The position numbers were made by a program, and so were the translations under genes. Shown in pieces: positions 1 to 8,099 of a DNA stretch of 57,853 bases. The notes beneath the pieces were generated by a model. That model saw only the letters and a list, made by a program, of their open reading frames with translations. It searched no databases and was not told where the DNA came from. How positions within the stretch are numbered: the first letter of the stretch is position 1; every line of letters starts with the position of its first letter. This DNA is from Candidatus Kuenenia stuttgartensis (GTDB taxonomy: Bacteria; Planctomycetota; Planctomycetia; Planctomycetales; Planctomycetaceae), in contig CAMAWN010000011.1 in NCBI GenBank assembly GCA_945861865.1, positions 1-57,853 of the forward strand. Reading direction: 5' to 3'.

Positions 1-34
1 GCAACAAAGCCGCAAAACTGGGTACAAGTTCCAT
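1..34 (-). CDS. 5' fragment of IS transposase-like gene (left contig end)
   Basis: An ATG on the minus strand at 34-32 is preceded by GGAGG (AGGAGG-like, about 7 nt away) and opens a frame running off the window, with first residues MELVPSFAALL. The same start and leader recur in opposite orientation at 57817. N-termini of this kind occur in DDE transposases of IS4/IS701-like elements, but 11 residues cannot fix the family. That this is a transposase is inferred mainly from the duplicated, contig-ending position. Confidence 0.5.
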   Translation of the reverse strand, partial: MELVPSFAALL

Positions 35-144
35 CGTGAGCCTCCTTGCTCGATGCCTGAGAGTGATGTCCCAAGCATTGTCGTGGAGGCTCACGCTATT
101 TCCGCAGATCAGTTATCAACACGCTGAAAACTGCAAAAGTCGAA
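1..144. repeat. Inverted terminal copy of an IS-like repeat (left)
   Basis: Bases 1-144 are the reverse complement of 57850-57707, apparently without mismatch by eye. Identity stops sharply after 144. The repeat holds a transposase-like start codon and about 110 bp of leader. The most likely reading is the 5' end of one insertion sequence present in at least two copies, with 144 near its outer boundary. Confidence 0.8.
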
Positions 145-459
145 CTTAACAACTCTGACAAATCTGACTTCTTGGCAAGTCAGACAAACTCACAAGACGA
201 CGTCGATCCGAGGGACTTGCCTGAATGCTCGTCACGACCGCTTCGGCCGTCGCGATTGCTGGTATTGATGCGTCTTGTCTGTCTGGCCGAGTTCCGCGCC
301 GTTCGTCAATTGGTTGACTGAACAGGCAATTTCTGCGGGGGCCGGTGGGCGATATTGGAGAACAGATCTGGTTGGCAGCGATTGCGAAGACTGCCATCGA
401 CTCGTCCGTTTCTTTCGGCCCTCCGGTCTGCACAGGACCGGCTTTCAGGAGGACAAACC
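145..459. other. Intergenic region without recognised gene
   Basis: It lies between the IS-like repeat and the coiled-coil protein gene. A short hairpin (TCTGACT / AGTCAGA, 161-182) is present next to the IS boundary. The short open frames here have no recognisable protein character. The region probably carries the promoter of the gene at 460, but no convincing -35/-10 pair was found. Confidence 0.4.
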
Positions 460-1788
460 TTGTCTCTCAAAACCCACACCGACTCGTCTATGGAAAAAGA
501 TTTGATGAACACCCCCATTGTCCGCTGGGGGTTGGCGCTGACTGGAATCGCAATCGTGTTCCTTGCGATGGATATTCTGCTGCGTCGCCCGTTAATGAAT
601 GAGTTGGCTTCAGTCAAACGGGATCTCGCAAACGTCGAGAAAAGTTTGCATGACCTTGTCGGAGTGAAGGACGTCGCCTGGGAAACCAACCACCTGCTTT
701 CAGCCTTACAGGCTCAAAAACGCCAATTGGAACCAGCTCGTGCGGCACTGGGAGACGTTCGCGAATTCCGCATGAGCGTTGAGAATGAAGCGCAACAGAC
801 CGGCGATGCGGTTGCCGCATTGGACCGAATCGCCGAACTACAAAAGCGAGTCGTCAGCCAGCGGGAACAGTCCGCGGACGTTGAGCAAGTTCTCGCTGGC
901 ATTGTCAAATTACATGAAAGCTTGATCTCCCAAAAACCGGTGCAGCAAGAAGCGGTGACGAGCGTGAGTCGCATGGTCGAACTGCATCTGCAAGTGCGTG
1001 ACGCGGCGAAGGAATCCGAAGTTGCCGCCGTCGAAGTCCAGAAGCTCGGCGATCTGCGCACGAAAGTGTTGGAGAGCGCGGCCGGAGTCGAAGCAGCACA
1101 GCGCGGCGCGGCCGAGTTGATCGCTCTCAAAGATTCGGTCCTCAAGGTGAACGACGTGGCCGCCGTGCAAGAGAACGCGAATCAGTTGCTCGCTCTGCGT
1201 GACTCGTTGCGGTCGAGCGACGACAGCACCGTACAATCACAGGCTCACGCGAAAGAGTTGCTCACGTTGCGAGACGACTTGGCCGCAAACGTCGAAGACA
1301 CACAGATCGCGCACCGACATTGGGCCTCGGTTCGCAAACTCGAAGCGTCCATGAAGATGGCGGGGGGCGATATTGCCAACGCCATCGAGACTCTGGAATT
1401 GCTGACCGATCTCGGAACCGAACTTCGTGGGCAAACGCAATTGCTGGCGGGAATGCGGCAGACGCTGACAGAATTCGCGATGCTCGAAACTACGATCGGC
1501 CGAGCGATGCGTGTCCTCGAACCACTGGCTCAGTTGAAGAATCTCACACGCTTGAGCGAAGCCGAAGTTCGCGCCGCAGCGCGAGCGATTCTCGAACAAC
1601 GCAACTCGAAGCTCTCTCACCAGGACGAATTGCAACCTGCACCTCCGACCGCCAAGCGGCCAAACGAAGACAGTTTGTTCTCGGACGAGCCTCCGCCCGT
1701 CATCGGCAACCGTTTGGCTCCGATGCCGCGTGACCTCGGCGAGAACAACGAGCCTGCTCCGCCAGTCCGTACTGGCCCGATCGAATAA
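460..1788 (+). CDS. Membrane-anchored coiled-coil protein, function unknown
   Basis: 442 residues if translation starts at the TTG at 460, chosen because AGGAGG lies at 447-452, 7 nt upstream. The next in-frame ATG (490) has no ribosome binding site, and the frame stays open further upstream without a better start. A single hydrophobic segment at about residues 22-40 should anchor it in the membrane. The rest is Ala/Leu/Glu/Gln-rich and predicted coiled coil. Between about residues 195 and 300 it contains repeats of 23-24 residues with the core LxxLRDSL. The C-terminal 70 residues are Pro-rich and probably disordered. A strong terminator follows at 1842. I recognise no enzyme family. A structural or envelope-spacing role is only an inference from the architecture. 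Confidence 0.75.
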   Translation: MSLKTHTDSSMEKDLMNTPIVRWGLALTGIAIVFLAMDILLRRPLMNELASVKRDLANVEKSLHDLVGVKDVAWETNHLLSALQAQKRQLEPARAALGDVREFRMSVENEAQQTGDAVAALDRIAELQKRVVSQREQSADVEQVLAGIVKLHESLISQKPVQQEAVTSVSRMVELHLQVRDAAKESEVAAVEVQKLGDLRTKVLESAAGVEAAQRGAAELIALKDSVLKVNDVAAVQENANQLLALRDSLRSSDDSTVQSQAHAKELLTLRDDLAANVEDTQIAHRHWASVRKLEASMKMAGGDIANAIETLELLTDLGTELRGQTQLLAGMRQTLTEFAMLETTIGRAMRVLEPLAQLKNLTRLSEAEVRAAARAILEQRNSKLSHQDELQPAPPTAKRPNEDSLFSDEPPPVIGNRLAPMPRDLGENNEPAPPVRTGPIE

Positions 1789-1841
1789 CTGGCTCCGAAA
1801 TCACTCAGCTCGTACTGACGGCATTCCGGCCGTCTCCTTCC

Positions 1842-1886
1842 CCGCCTCGGACGTGAAGCAGGTCACGTCCGGGGCGGTTTTGTTTT
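1842..1886 (+). terminator. Rho-independent terminator
   Basis: A 14-bp stem (1842-1855 with 1864-1877, one G-T pair) with an 8-nt loop is followed by TTTTGTTTT. It ends the transcript of the coiled-coil protein gene. Confidence 0.8.
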
Positions 1887-1983
1887 GGCATCGGTCGTTT
1901 GCTGTTCACTCGCAGCGGCTGTACGCGATACTTTGACGTCACTCTGGTCGGCTTCAGAAACCTCGCCTGCAAGGTTGAGCGTC

Positions 1984-2847
1984 ATGTCCTACGGCTATCG
2001 ATCCGAACGTCGCGGAATTCCCATTCGTCCGCAGTGGATCATCGCAGTGATCCTGCTGCTCTTTGGAGCTTTCCGATTCCTGACCAGCACGCAAGTCAAC
2101 CCGGTCACGGGTGAGAAGCAGCACGTCGCGATGTCGGTCCCGCAGGAGATCGCGCTGGGTGTGCAGTCAGCTCCCGCGATGGCGTCACAGATGGGTGGTG
2201 AGGTCGATCCTCACTCGCAAACCGCGACGCTGGTCCGCGAGGTTGGCGAACGACTCGTCGCGGAGAGTGTTGCTCGGAAAAGTGAATATCGTTTTCAGTT
2301 TCACCTGCTCAGTGATCCGGACATGGTCAACGCCTTTGCCTTGCCTGGCGGACAGGTCTTCATCACGAACGGGCTGCTCCGACGTTTGCAGAATGAAGCT
2401 CAACTGGCGGGAGTGCTCGGCCACGAGATCGGGCATGTCATTCATCGACACGGTGCACAACACATGGCCCAAGGACAGTTCGGGCAGATCCTGGTGACGG
2501 CGGTCGGCGTGGCCAGCAGCGATGGCCGCCACTCCGGCCGCACGAATCAGCAAGTGGCTGCGATGGTCAATTCGATGGTGAATCTGAGCTACAGCCGTGG
2601 GGACGAATCCCAGTCGGATCAATTCGGCTTGGAAGCGATGACCGCTGCCGGCTTCGATCCCTCGCAGATGTTGGGCGTGATGAAAATTCTGTCCGAAGTC
2701 TCGAAAGGCAATCGCCAACCCGAATGGCTCGGATCGCACCCGCACCCAGAGCATCGCGCCGAGCAGATTGAAACGTGGCTGCACAAGCAATACCCGGACG
2801 GAATTCCCGACAACCTGACCGTCGGCCGCAAGTTCAAATCGCGCTGA
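1984..2847 (+). CDS. M48-family membrane-anchored zinc metalloprotease
   Basis: 287 residues from the ATG at 1984 (weak AAGG upstream). An upstream extension to 1885 is open but has no protein-like character. One membrane segment lies at about residues 17-33, followed by a periplasmic-type peptidase domain. HEIGH at residues 147-151 gives two zinc ligands and the catalytic Glu. The downstream glutamate in the RGDESQSDQFG stretch (about residue 207) fits the third ligand of M48 enzymes such as LoiP/BepA. The preceding stretch NAFALPGGQVFITNGLL is typical of the family. Such proteases usually degrade or assemble envelope proteins. The substrate is unknown. It converges on the M41-like gene 44 bp away. 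Confidence 0.9.
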   Translation: MSYGYRSERRGIPIRPQWIIAVILLLFGAFRFLTSTQVNPVTGEKQHVAMSVPQEIALGVQSAPAMASQMGGEVDPHSQTATLVREVGERLVAESVARKSEYRFQFHLLSDPDMVNAFALPGGQVFITNGLLRRLQNEAQLAGVLGHEIGHVIHRHGAQHMAQGQFGQILVTAVGVASSDGRHSGRTNQQVAAMVNSMVNLSYSRGDESQSDQFGLEAMTAAGFDPSQMLGVMKILSEVSKGNRQPEWLGSHPHPEHRAEQIETWLHKQYPDGIPDNLTVGRKFKSR

Positions 2848-2891
2848 CCGTCACTTCGAGGGCCGGTTCGCAGATGTCCTGAGCAGTCGGC

Positions 2892-3374
2892 CTATCGGCA
2901 TCCCTGGTCGAAGAGATGGCGAACGGCTCGACCGCTGATGGTTTCGCAACGCAGCAGTTCCACCGCGATGAGTTCGACGGCTCGCCAGTGACCGGCTTGG
3001 TTGAGCAGATGTTCCACCTTGGCGATGAGCCGGCGTTCAAGCCGTTCGGCTTGTCGTTCGCTGGCTCGTTGCACGGCGAGCCGGCGGACGGTTCGCAGGT
3101 CGGCGATGGCTCCTTCCCAAGCGTAGGCTCCGGTGTGTCGAGCCTCGGCCGCTGCGCCGGCGAGTGAAATCAGAATCTCACTTTCCAGCCAATCTTCCGA
3201 CGGTCGAACTCGGCCTTTTTGGAATTCACAGCGTCCGAGCCAGCCGCGCCCCGGCACGATGCTGACACGCTGCACCGCGCGGCCCAAGGCCAGCGCGATC
3301 ACGGCGTGCCCCGCTTCGTGATAGGCCGTCGCGATGACATCCGACGACACGTTCGGATCAGCGGGGACGCTCAT
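2892..3374 (-). CDS. Stand-alone M41 (FtsH-type) peptidase domain protein
   Basis: 160 residues from the ATG at 3374, chosen for GGAGAAGG just upstream; the frame is open to 3473. HEAGH at about residues 19-23 is the zinc/catalytic motif of FtsH peptidases. The later GAIADLRTVRRLA matches the FtsH segment that supplies the third ligand (Asp) followed by the ATxLAR-like helix. The AAA+ ATPase module and the membrane helices of FtsH are absent, so the protein would be a soluble, ATP-independent peptidase domain. It may act on small or unfolded peptides, or need an ATPase in trans. Such short M41-like proteins occur in planctomycetes. Activity is inferred, not known. Confidence 0.8.
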   Translation of the reverse strand: MSVPADPNVSSDVIATAYHEAGHAVIALALGRAVQRVSIVPGRGWLGRCEFQKGRVRPSEDWLESEILISLAGAAAEARHTGAYAWEGAIADLRTVRRLAVQRASERQAERLERRLIAKVEHLLNQAGHWRAVELIAVELLRCETISGRAVRHLFDQGCR

Positions 3375-3556
3375 TGCCTTCTCCGTCATTCCGGCACGGT
3401 GACCACAATCAAGCGTTTGCCGTCGGGCGTCCACGGTAGCTCTGAGCACCCTGCTTCTCAAGATGGTTGTCACGGCGAGAGGAGGATCTGCTGTGGTCTC
3501 GCATCTGTGGATGCGAAGCCGAATTCACTCGCTGGACACGGGTGGTGAACTCGCAC

Positions 3557-3594
3557 CAAAAGAAAAGACCGTGGTCGAAGAATCGACCACGGCC
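3557..3594 (-). terminator. Rho-independent terminator of the porin gene
   Basis: A 10-bp perfect stem (3569-3578 with 3583-3592) with an AGAA loop is followed, on the minus strand, by TCTTTTCTTTT. It lies 32 bp beyond the porin stop codon. Confidence 0.8.
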
Positions 3595-3625
3595 ATTGGA
3601 TGACTGTCAGACACTCGTCAACCGA

Positions 3626-5077
3626 CTAGAACTTGAGGATCGCGTCGATGCCGACGATATCTTTGTTCCACGGGGAGACATCGTTACCCGGAGCCCAATT
3701 GTGCCGCATTTCGGGTCGCACAATGACATTCGGCGTCACCTGATAGTTCACACCATACGTGAAGGTATTGTACGACGTGCCGTCGGCCTTGTACCACTCG
3801 TAGCGAACACCGGCTTTGGCCTTCTCGGTGAGTTGATAGAAGGCGTAGTTGATGAACCCGGTCGAGTTATCAGCGGTGAGGCTGGTGGGATCAGCCAAGT
3901 TGCCACCGCCGTTGGTGCCCAACACATCGAACTGGTGGACCGTCATCAGCTTCTCTCCCCATTTCTGAGACAGGATGAAGCTGTTGATCGAGCCATCGCC
4001 ACGCACGCCGAAGTCTCCAACGGCGGCCGAGTAGACCAACGTGGTGTTTTCGCTGACCGCGTACGTTGCACCGATGATCGCGTTGTTGCCACCCAGATTT
4101 TGGTTGAACCCGGTGTCCCAACCGAGCGTCCAACCGCCAATCACACTCAGCTTGTCGTTGACCTTGTAGGTCGCCAACGCACCGGTGTGAGTGAACGGCT
4201 CGCTGTTGTTGAAAGTGAGTTGCTTGCTGAAGAAGAAGTTGTCAGGAGTCGTGACAACTTCGTATCCAATCGGCGTGTAGAAGTGACCGAGCTTGACGGA
4301 CAGATTGCCCGTCGCCACTTCACCGTACAACTGCGGCATCGCCCATTCGTAGATGCCGTGATCCCAGCCGTTGAGATAGTCCCATTTGCCAGCTTGGTTG
4401 CCGAACGACTGCGTGTCGTTGCCATCGACGCCGTAGAGCAAGTCGGCGCGATAACCGAAGCCAACGCCATTGCTGCCGTCCGCCACTTTGGCGATATACA
4501 GGTACATCTGGTTGATATTGAACTTGTCCCATTCACGTTGAGCCCCAGGCTGGCCGCCGAAACCGCCATTCCCGGTGAACGCTCCATCTGGGTTGCTGGC
4601 ATATCCCATCGCCAACCAGCCGGCGACGGTGATGCCCTTGTCCTTGAGGCAGTTTTTACCGCACTCATCATCGAAGATGGACATCAGCGTCCAAGGGTCC
4701 TTCTTCTCCTCCGCACTGCCGTCGCCGTGAGAGAACAGGCCACCGAAGAGGCAGCTATCTTTCGCACAGCCGTCGCTCAGGCATCCGGGCTGACCAGCGT
4801 TGCCACCGGCAGCAGCGGCACCACAAGCCGGAGGGGCAGCACAACTCGTCGCACATGGAGTTGTGCAGCTTCCCATTTGCTGGAGGTGCTGAGCCAGGCG
4901 TTCGCCGGCTTTCTTGTAAACGTCATCCGAGCATGCCGGTTGGCAGGCCGGCTGCGGAGTGGCGCAGTTGGCGTCTTGGGCAAAGGTCAATGAGTCTGAC
5001 GAAACCCCAACGCTACCGAGCAGCAGCAGGGCTCCGGCGGATCGACGAATCATTTCCGAAATCCGGCCGTGTCGCAT
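3626..5077 (-). CDS. Outer-membrane beta-barrel porin (OmpL-like/BBP2 type)
   Basis: 483 residues from the ATG at 5077, with AGGAGAG 7 nt upstream. A signal peptide (hydrophobic core ALLLLGSVGV, cleavage near residue 34) is followed by a Cys-rich linker of about 80 residues with many CxxxC spacings. A long barrel-like domain follows, with alternating hydrophobic/aromatic strands and Asn/Gly turns, ending in DAILKF with the C-terminal Phe typical of outer-membrane proteins. Segments such as GWLAMGYASNPDG, PQLYGEVA and KLGHFYTPIGYEV match the putative beta-barrel porin-2 family common in planctomycetes. The expected role is diffusion of small solutes. A strong terminator follows. A long opposite-strand open frame (3467-4993) is an artefact of codon bias. 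Confidence 0.85.
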   Translation of the reverse strand: MRHGRISEMIRRSAGALLLLGSVGVSSDSLTFAQDANCATPQPACQPACSDDVYKKAGERLAQHLQQMGSCTTPCATSCAAPPACGAAAAGGNAGQPGCLSDGCAKDSCLFGGLFSHGDGSAEEKKDPWTLMSIFDDECGKNCLKDKGITVAGWLAMGYASNPDGAFTGNGGFGGQPGAQREWDKFNINQMYLYIAKVADGSNGVGFGYRADLLYGVDGNDTQSFGNQAGKWDYLNGWDHGIYEWAMPQLYGEVATGNLSVKLGHFYTPIGYEVVTTPDNFFFSKQLTFNNSEPFTHTGALATYKVNDKLSVIGGWTLGWDTGFNQNLGGNNAIIGATYAVSENTTLVYSAAVGDFGVRGDGSINSFILSQKWGEKLMTVHQFDVLGTNGGGNLADPTSLTADNSTGFINYAFYQLTEKAKAGVRYEWYKADGTSYNTFTYGVNYQVTPNVIVRPEMRHNWAPGNDVSPWNKDIVGIDAILKF

Positions 5078-5626
5078 GGTTCTCTCCTAGATCATTCGGG
5101 ATCGAGTAATTCCGTTATTCGACGATTCACCGGACCAACCGGCAAAAAACGCCGCCATGATTTGAGCCGTGTCGTCGCGCCGTTCCCTCTGAGCGCGGAA
5201 CTCCACTTGACTGCACGAACTCGGACAGCCCCACCCGTGAGTGTTGTGAGGCCAGGTTGTCCATTGCTACTTATCGGAACTGTTAGAACGCGAGACCCAC
5301 GCAGCCGCTCCCTCTTGTCAGAACCTTCGGAGTTCTCAGCATCCCCGTGACACTCCAAGTTCACGCAGATGGCAAGCTCAACGCGGTCGGCACGCCGAGC
5401 GGGTCGTGCGGCAGAATGTGCGACCGGCAGGCTCGATTCGGTCTCTTCAGCCAGAGCGATCAGCGAAGGTTGCCGATCTGACAATCCCATCGCGTGTGGC
5501 AGTCGCGCAACTCGATGTGGTTTTCCACGACGTGGTTCAATCCCTCGTCTCCACATCAACGGCAGAACTCTCAAAAATGTCACGACAACAGGCCACGGAA
5601 GTTGCCGGTCGTATCGCTTGCTCCAG
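5078..5626. other. 549-bp intergenic region, no gene recognised
   Basis: It lies between the DUF1501 gene and the porin gene, both on the minus strand. It should contain the porin promoter, but no clear consensus was found. Open frames on both strands lack protein-like composition. A T-arm-like stretch near 5535-5555 does not fold into a tRNA. Confidence 0.4.
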
Positions 5627-7060
5627 CTAGGCAAGCAATTCCTTCACGACGCGTGCCCCTTCGACGCCGGTCAGCCGTGAATCCAAGCCCTGGAACTTCA
5701 TGCTGAACCGCGAATGATCGATGCCGAGCAATTGCAGCAGCGTCGCATGGACGTCATGCACCGAGACGCGATTCTCGACTGCGTGATAGCCGAACTCGTC
5801 CGTCGCTCCGTAATGGAAGCCAGGCTTGAAGCCGCCACCGGCGAACCACATCGTGAAACCCGCGAGATGGTGATCGCGGCCGTTGCCCTGAGCCATCGGC
5901 GTCCGACCGAACTCGGACCCAAACACGATGATCGTGTCCTTGAGCATGTCGCGTTGTTTGAGGTCCGTGATCAGCGCGGCGATGGCTTGATCGACTTCCT
6001 TGGCCGTTCCGGCAACGTGGTCTTTCACCGAGCCGTGATGGTCCCAGTCGCGGTGATAAAGCTGAATGAATCGAGTCCCGCGCTCGGCGAGACGGCGGGC
6101 CAGCAAGCAATTCGAGGCGAACGAACCGTCGCCTCCCTTCGTGCCGTACAAGTCGAAGATGTGCTGCGGTTCGTTCTTGACGTCCATCAGTTCGGGAACG
6201 CTCGACTGCATCCGAAACGCGAGTTCGTACTGGCTGACGCGCGTCGCGATTTCCGGATCGTCCAGCGATTCATTCGCAAGACCGTTCAATGTCTGCACGG
6301 CATCAACCACGTCGCGCTGCCGCTTCGGTGTCACTCCCTTGGGATTGCCGACGTACAGAACCGGATCGCCGGTGCCGCGGAACTCGACCCCTTGAAACTG
6401 CCCCGGCAGAAAACCCGAATGCCATTGTCGCGCAGCGATCGGCTGCTTCTGCCCGAACTTGCCGGTCGAGACCATCACGACGAAACCGGGCAGGCTCTCC
6501 GATTCGGCTCCGAGTCCGTACAGCAGCCACGATCCCATCGCCGGCCGTCCAGGATTCATCGTGCCGGTGTTCATAAACGTGTGAGCCGGATCGTGATTGA
6601 TCGCATCCGTCGAGAGTGACCGCACGATGCACATCTCGTCCGCACACTTCTCACCGAGGTGCGGCCAGATCTCGGCCATCGACTGTCCCGACTGGCCCCA
6701 CTGTTTGAAGGGATGCTGCGGCGCGAAGCAATTCAACTTCTGCCCCTGTAACTGAGCGATCTGCTGCCCCTTCGTGATCGACTCCGGCATTGGCTGGCCG
6801 TTGAGTTCTGCCAGCTTCGGTTTGTTGTCGAACGTGTCGATGTGCGTCATGCCGCCGGCCATGTACAGCCAGATGACCCGTTTTGCCTTCGGCGCGAAGT
6901 GCGGCGGATTCAACACGCCAGTCCATTTCGGCACGTGCTTTCCCGACGAATCCGCCGCGCCGACGTCCCGCGTCAGCAACGAACTCAGCGCCATTGAACC
7001 CAAGCTGACTCCCGTGGATTGCAGAAAGGCTCGTCGAGCAATGGACGTTGGAATTTGCAT
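5627..7060 (-). CDS. DUF1501 family protein, Tat-exported
   Basis: 477 residues from the ATG at 7060 (AGGT 7 nt upstream); an alternative ATG at 7072 has no binding site. The N-terminus ARRAFLQSTGVSLGSMAL is a twin-arginine signal. The mature part carries the DUF1501 pattern: RVIWLYMAGGMTHIDTFDNKP near the start, NHDPAHTFMNTGTMNPGRPAMGSW, then FGSEFGRTPMAQGNGRDHH and a late HDVHATLLQLLGID. The last motifs resemble metal-binding positions of the alkaline phosphatase/sulfatase superfamily. In planctomycetes this family normally sits beside a DUF1549/DUF1553 cytochrome-like partner. No such partner is next to it here. Substrate unknown. Confidence 0.9.
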   Translation of the reverse strand: MQIPTSIARRAFLQSTGVSLGSMALSSLLTRDVGAADSSGKHVPKWTGVLNPPHFAPKAKRVIWLYMAGGMTHIDTFDNKPKLAELNGQPMPESITKGQQIAQLQGQKLNCFAPQHPFKQWGQSGQSMAEIWPHLGEKCADEMCIVRSLSTDAINHDPAHTFMNTGTMNPGRPAMGSWLLYGLGAESESLPGFVVMVSTGKFGQKQPIAARQWHSGFLPGQFQGVEFRGTGDPVLYVGNPKGVTPKRQRDVVDAVQTLNGLANESLDDPEIATRVSQYELAFRMQSSVPELMDVKNEPQHIFDLYGTKGGDGSFASNCLLARRLAERGTRFIQLYHRDWDHHGSVKDHVAGTAKEVDQAIAALITDLKQRDMLKDTIIVFGSEFGRTPMAQGNGRDHHLAGFTMWFAGGGFKPGFHYGATDEFGYHAVENRVSVHDVHATLLQLLGIDHSRFSMKFQGLDSRLTGVEGARVVKELLA

Positions 7061-7462
7061 GGCAAACCTCATGATCGCAGAGCGATGAGTCGGGTGATCG
7101 AGATCGAACGCATTCTCAACAAAACTCCATCGAATTTCACCCCACCGGACTGGACCCGACGGCACAATGCTCGCTGAGACCGACCTTGTAACCCCGTCGC
7201 AGGTGCTGTTCAAAATGATCGGCGATGAAGAAAAGAATCGCGAATTGGAGTTCAAAAAAACGCCGATCTGATGCGGCTCGGGGCTTTCACACCAAGCGAT
7301 TCAGGAACTCCGCACTGAACGCGATTTTTGATGTCCTTGCGATTTCTCAAAATTCTCCGGTCGATCCCCCTTGTCCCGTTTTACAAACCTTTGATATTGT
7401 CCCCGCCTTGCCCTTGGTTCGATGGGGCACCGCACAACGATTCGCATGGCAAGGAGGCCATC
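7061..7462. other. Divergent intergenic region between DUF1501 gene and rimI
   Basis: 402 bp that must hold promoters for both directions. Apart from the candidate rimI promoter at 7371-7398, I see nothing distinctive. Open frames crossing it are overlap artefacts of the neighbouring genes. Confidence 0.4.
7371..7398 (+). promoter_or_regulatory. Candidate sigma-70-type promoter for rimI
   Basis: TTGTCC (7371-7376) and GATATT (7393-7398) are separated by 16 bp, about 65 bp upstream of the rimI start codon. The match is partial and is the best candidate in an otherwise GC-rich stretch. Confidence 0.25.
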
Positions 7463-7999
<537 letters not shown>

Positions 8000-8015
8000 G
8001 CTGATTTTTCATTTT

Positions 8016-8078
8016 TTCACCGTGTTACCCCCGCACCATGCCACCTGTCATGACAAGGTGCGGGGGTGACACAGTGAA
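8016..8078. repeat. Long imperfect palindrome between rimI and the UvrA paralogue
   Basis: 22-nt arms (8016-8037 and 8057-8078) match at 20 positions, the two differences being G-U compatible. The centre contains the perfect palindrome TGTCATGACA. It could terminate rimI transcription, but there is no T-run and its size fits the interspersed palindromes seen elsewhere in this window. Confidence 0.7.
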
Positions 8079-8099
8079 ACGCGCCGTTATCCTCGCGGC

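Noticed and set aside
3467..4993. 508-codon plus-strand open frame
   Set aside because: It lies entirely opposite the porin gene, which has signal peptide, binding site, terminator and family motifs. The plus-strand product has no recognisable motif and is explained by codon bias.
5500..5560. tRNA-like T-arm (GGTTCAATCC followed by CTCGTCTCCA)
   Set aside because: No matching acceptor 5' strand (GGAGACG) or anticodon arm is present within tRNA distance, and no tmRNA 5' motif was found.
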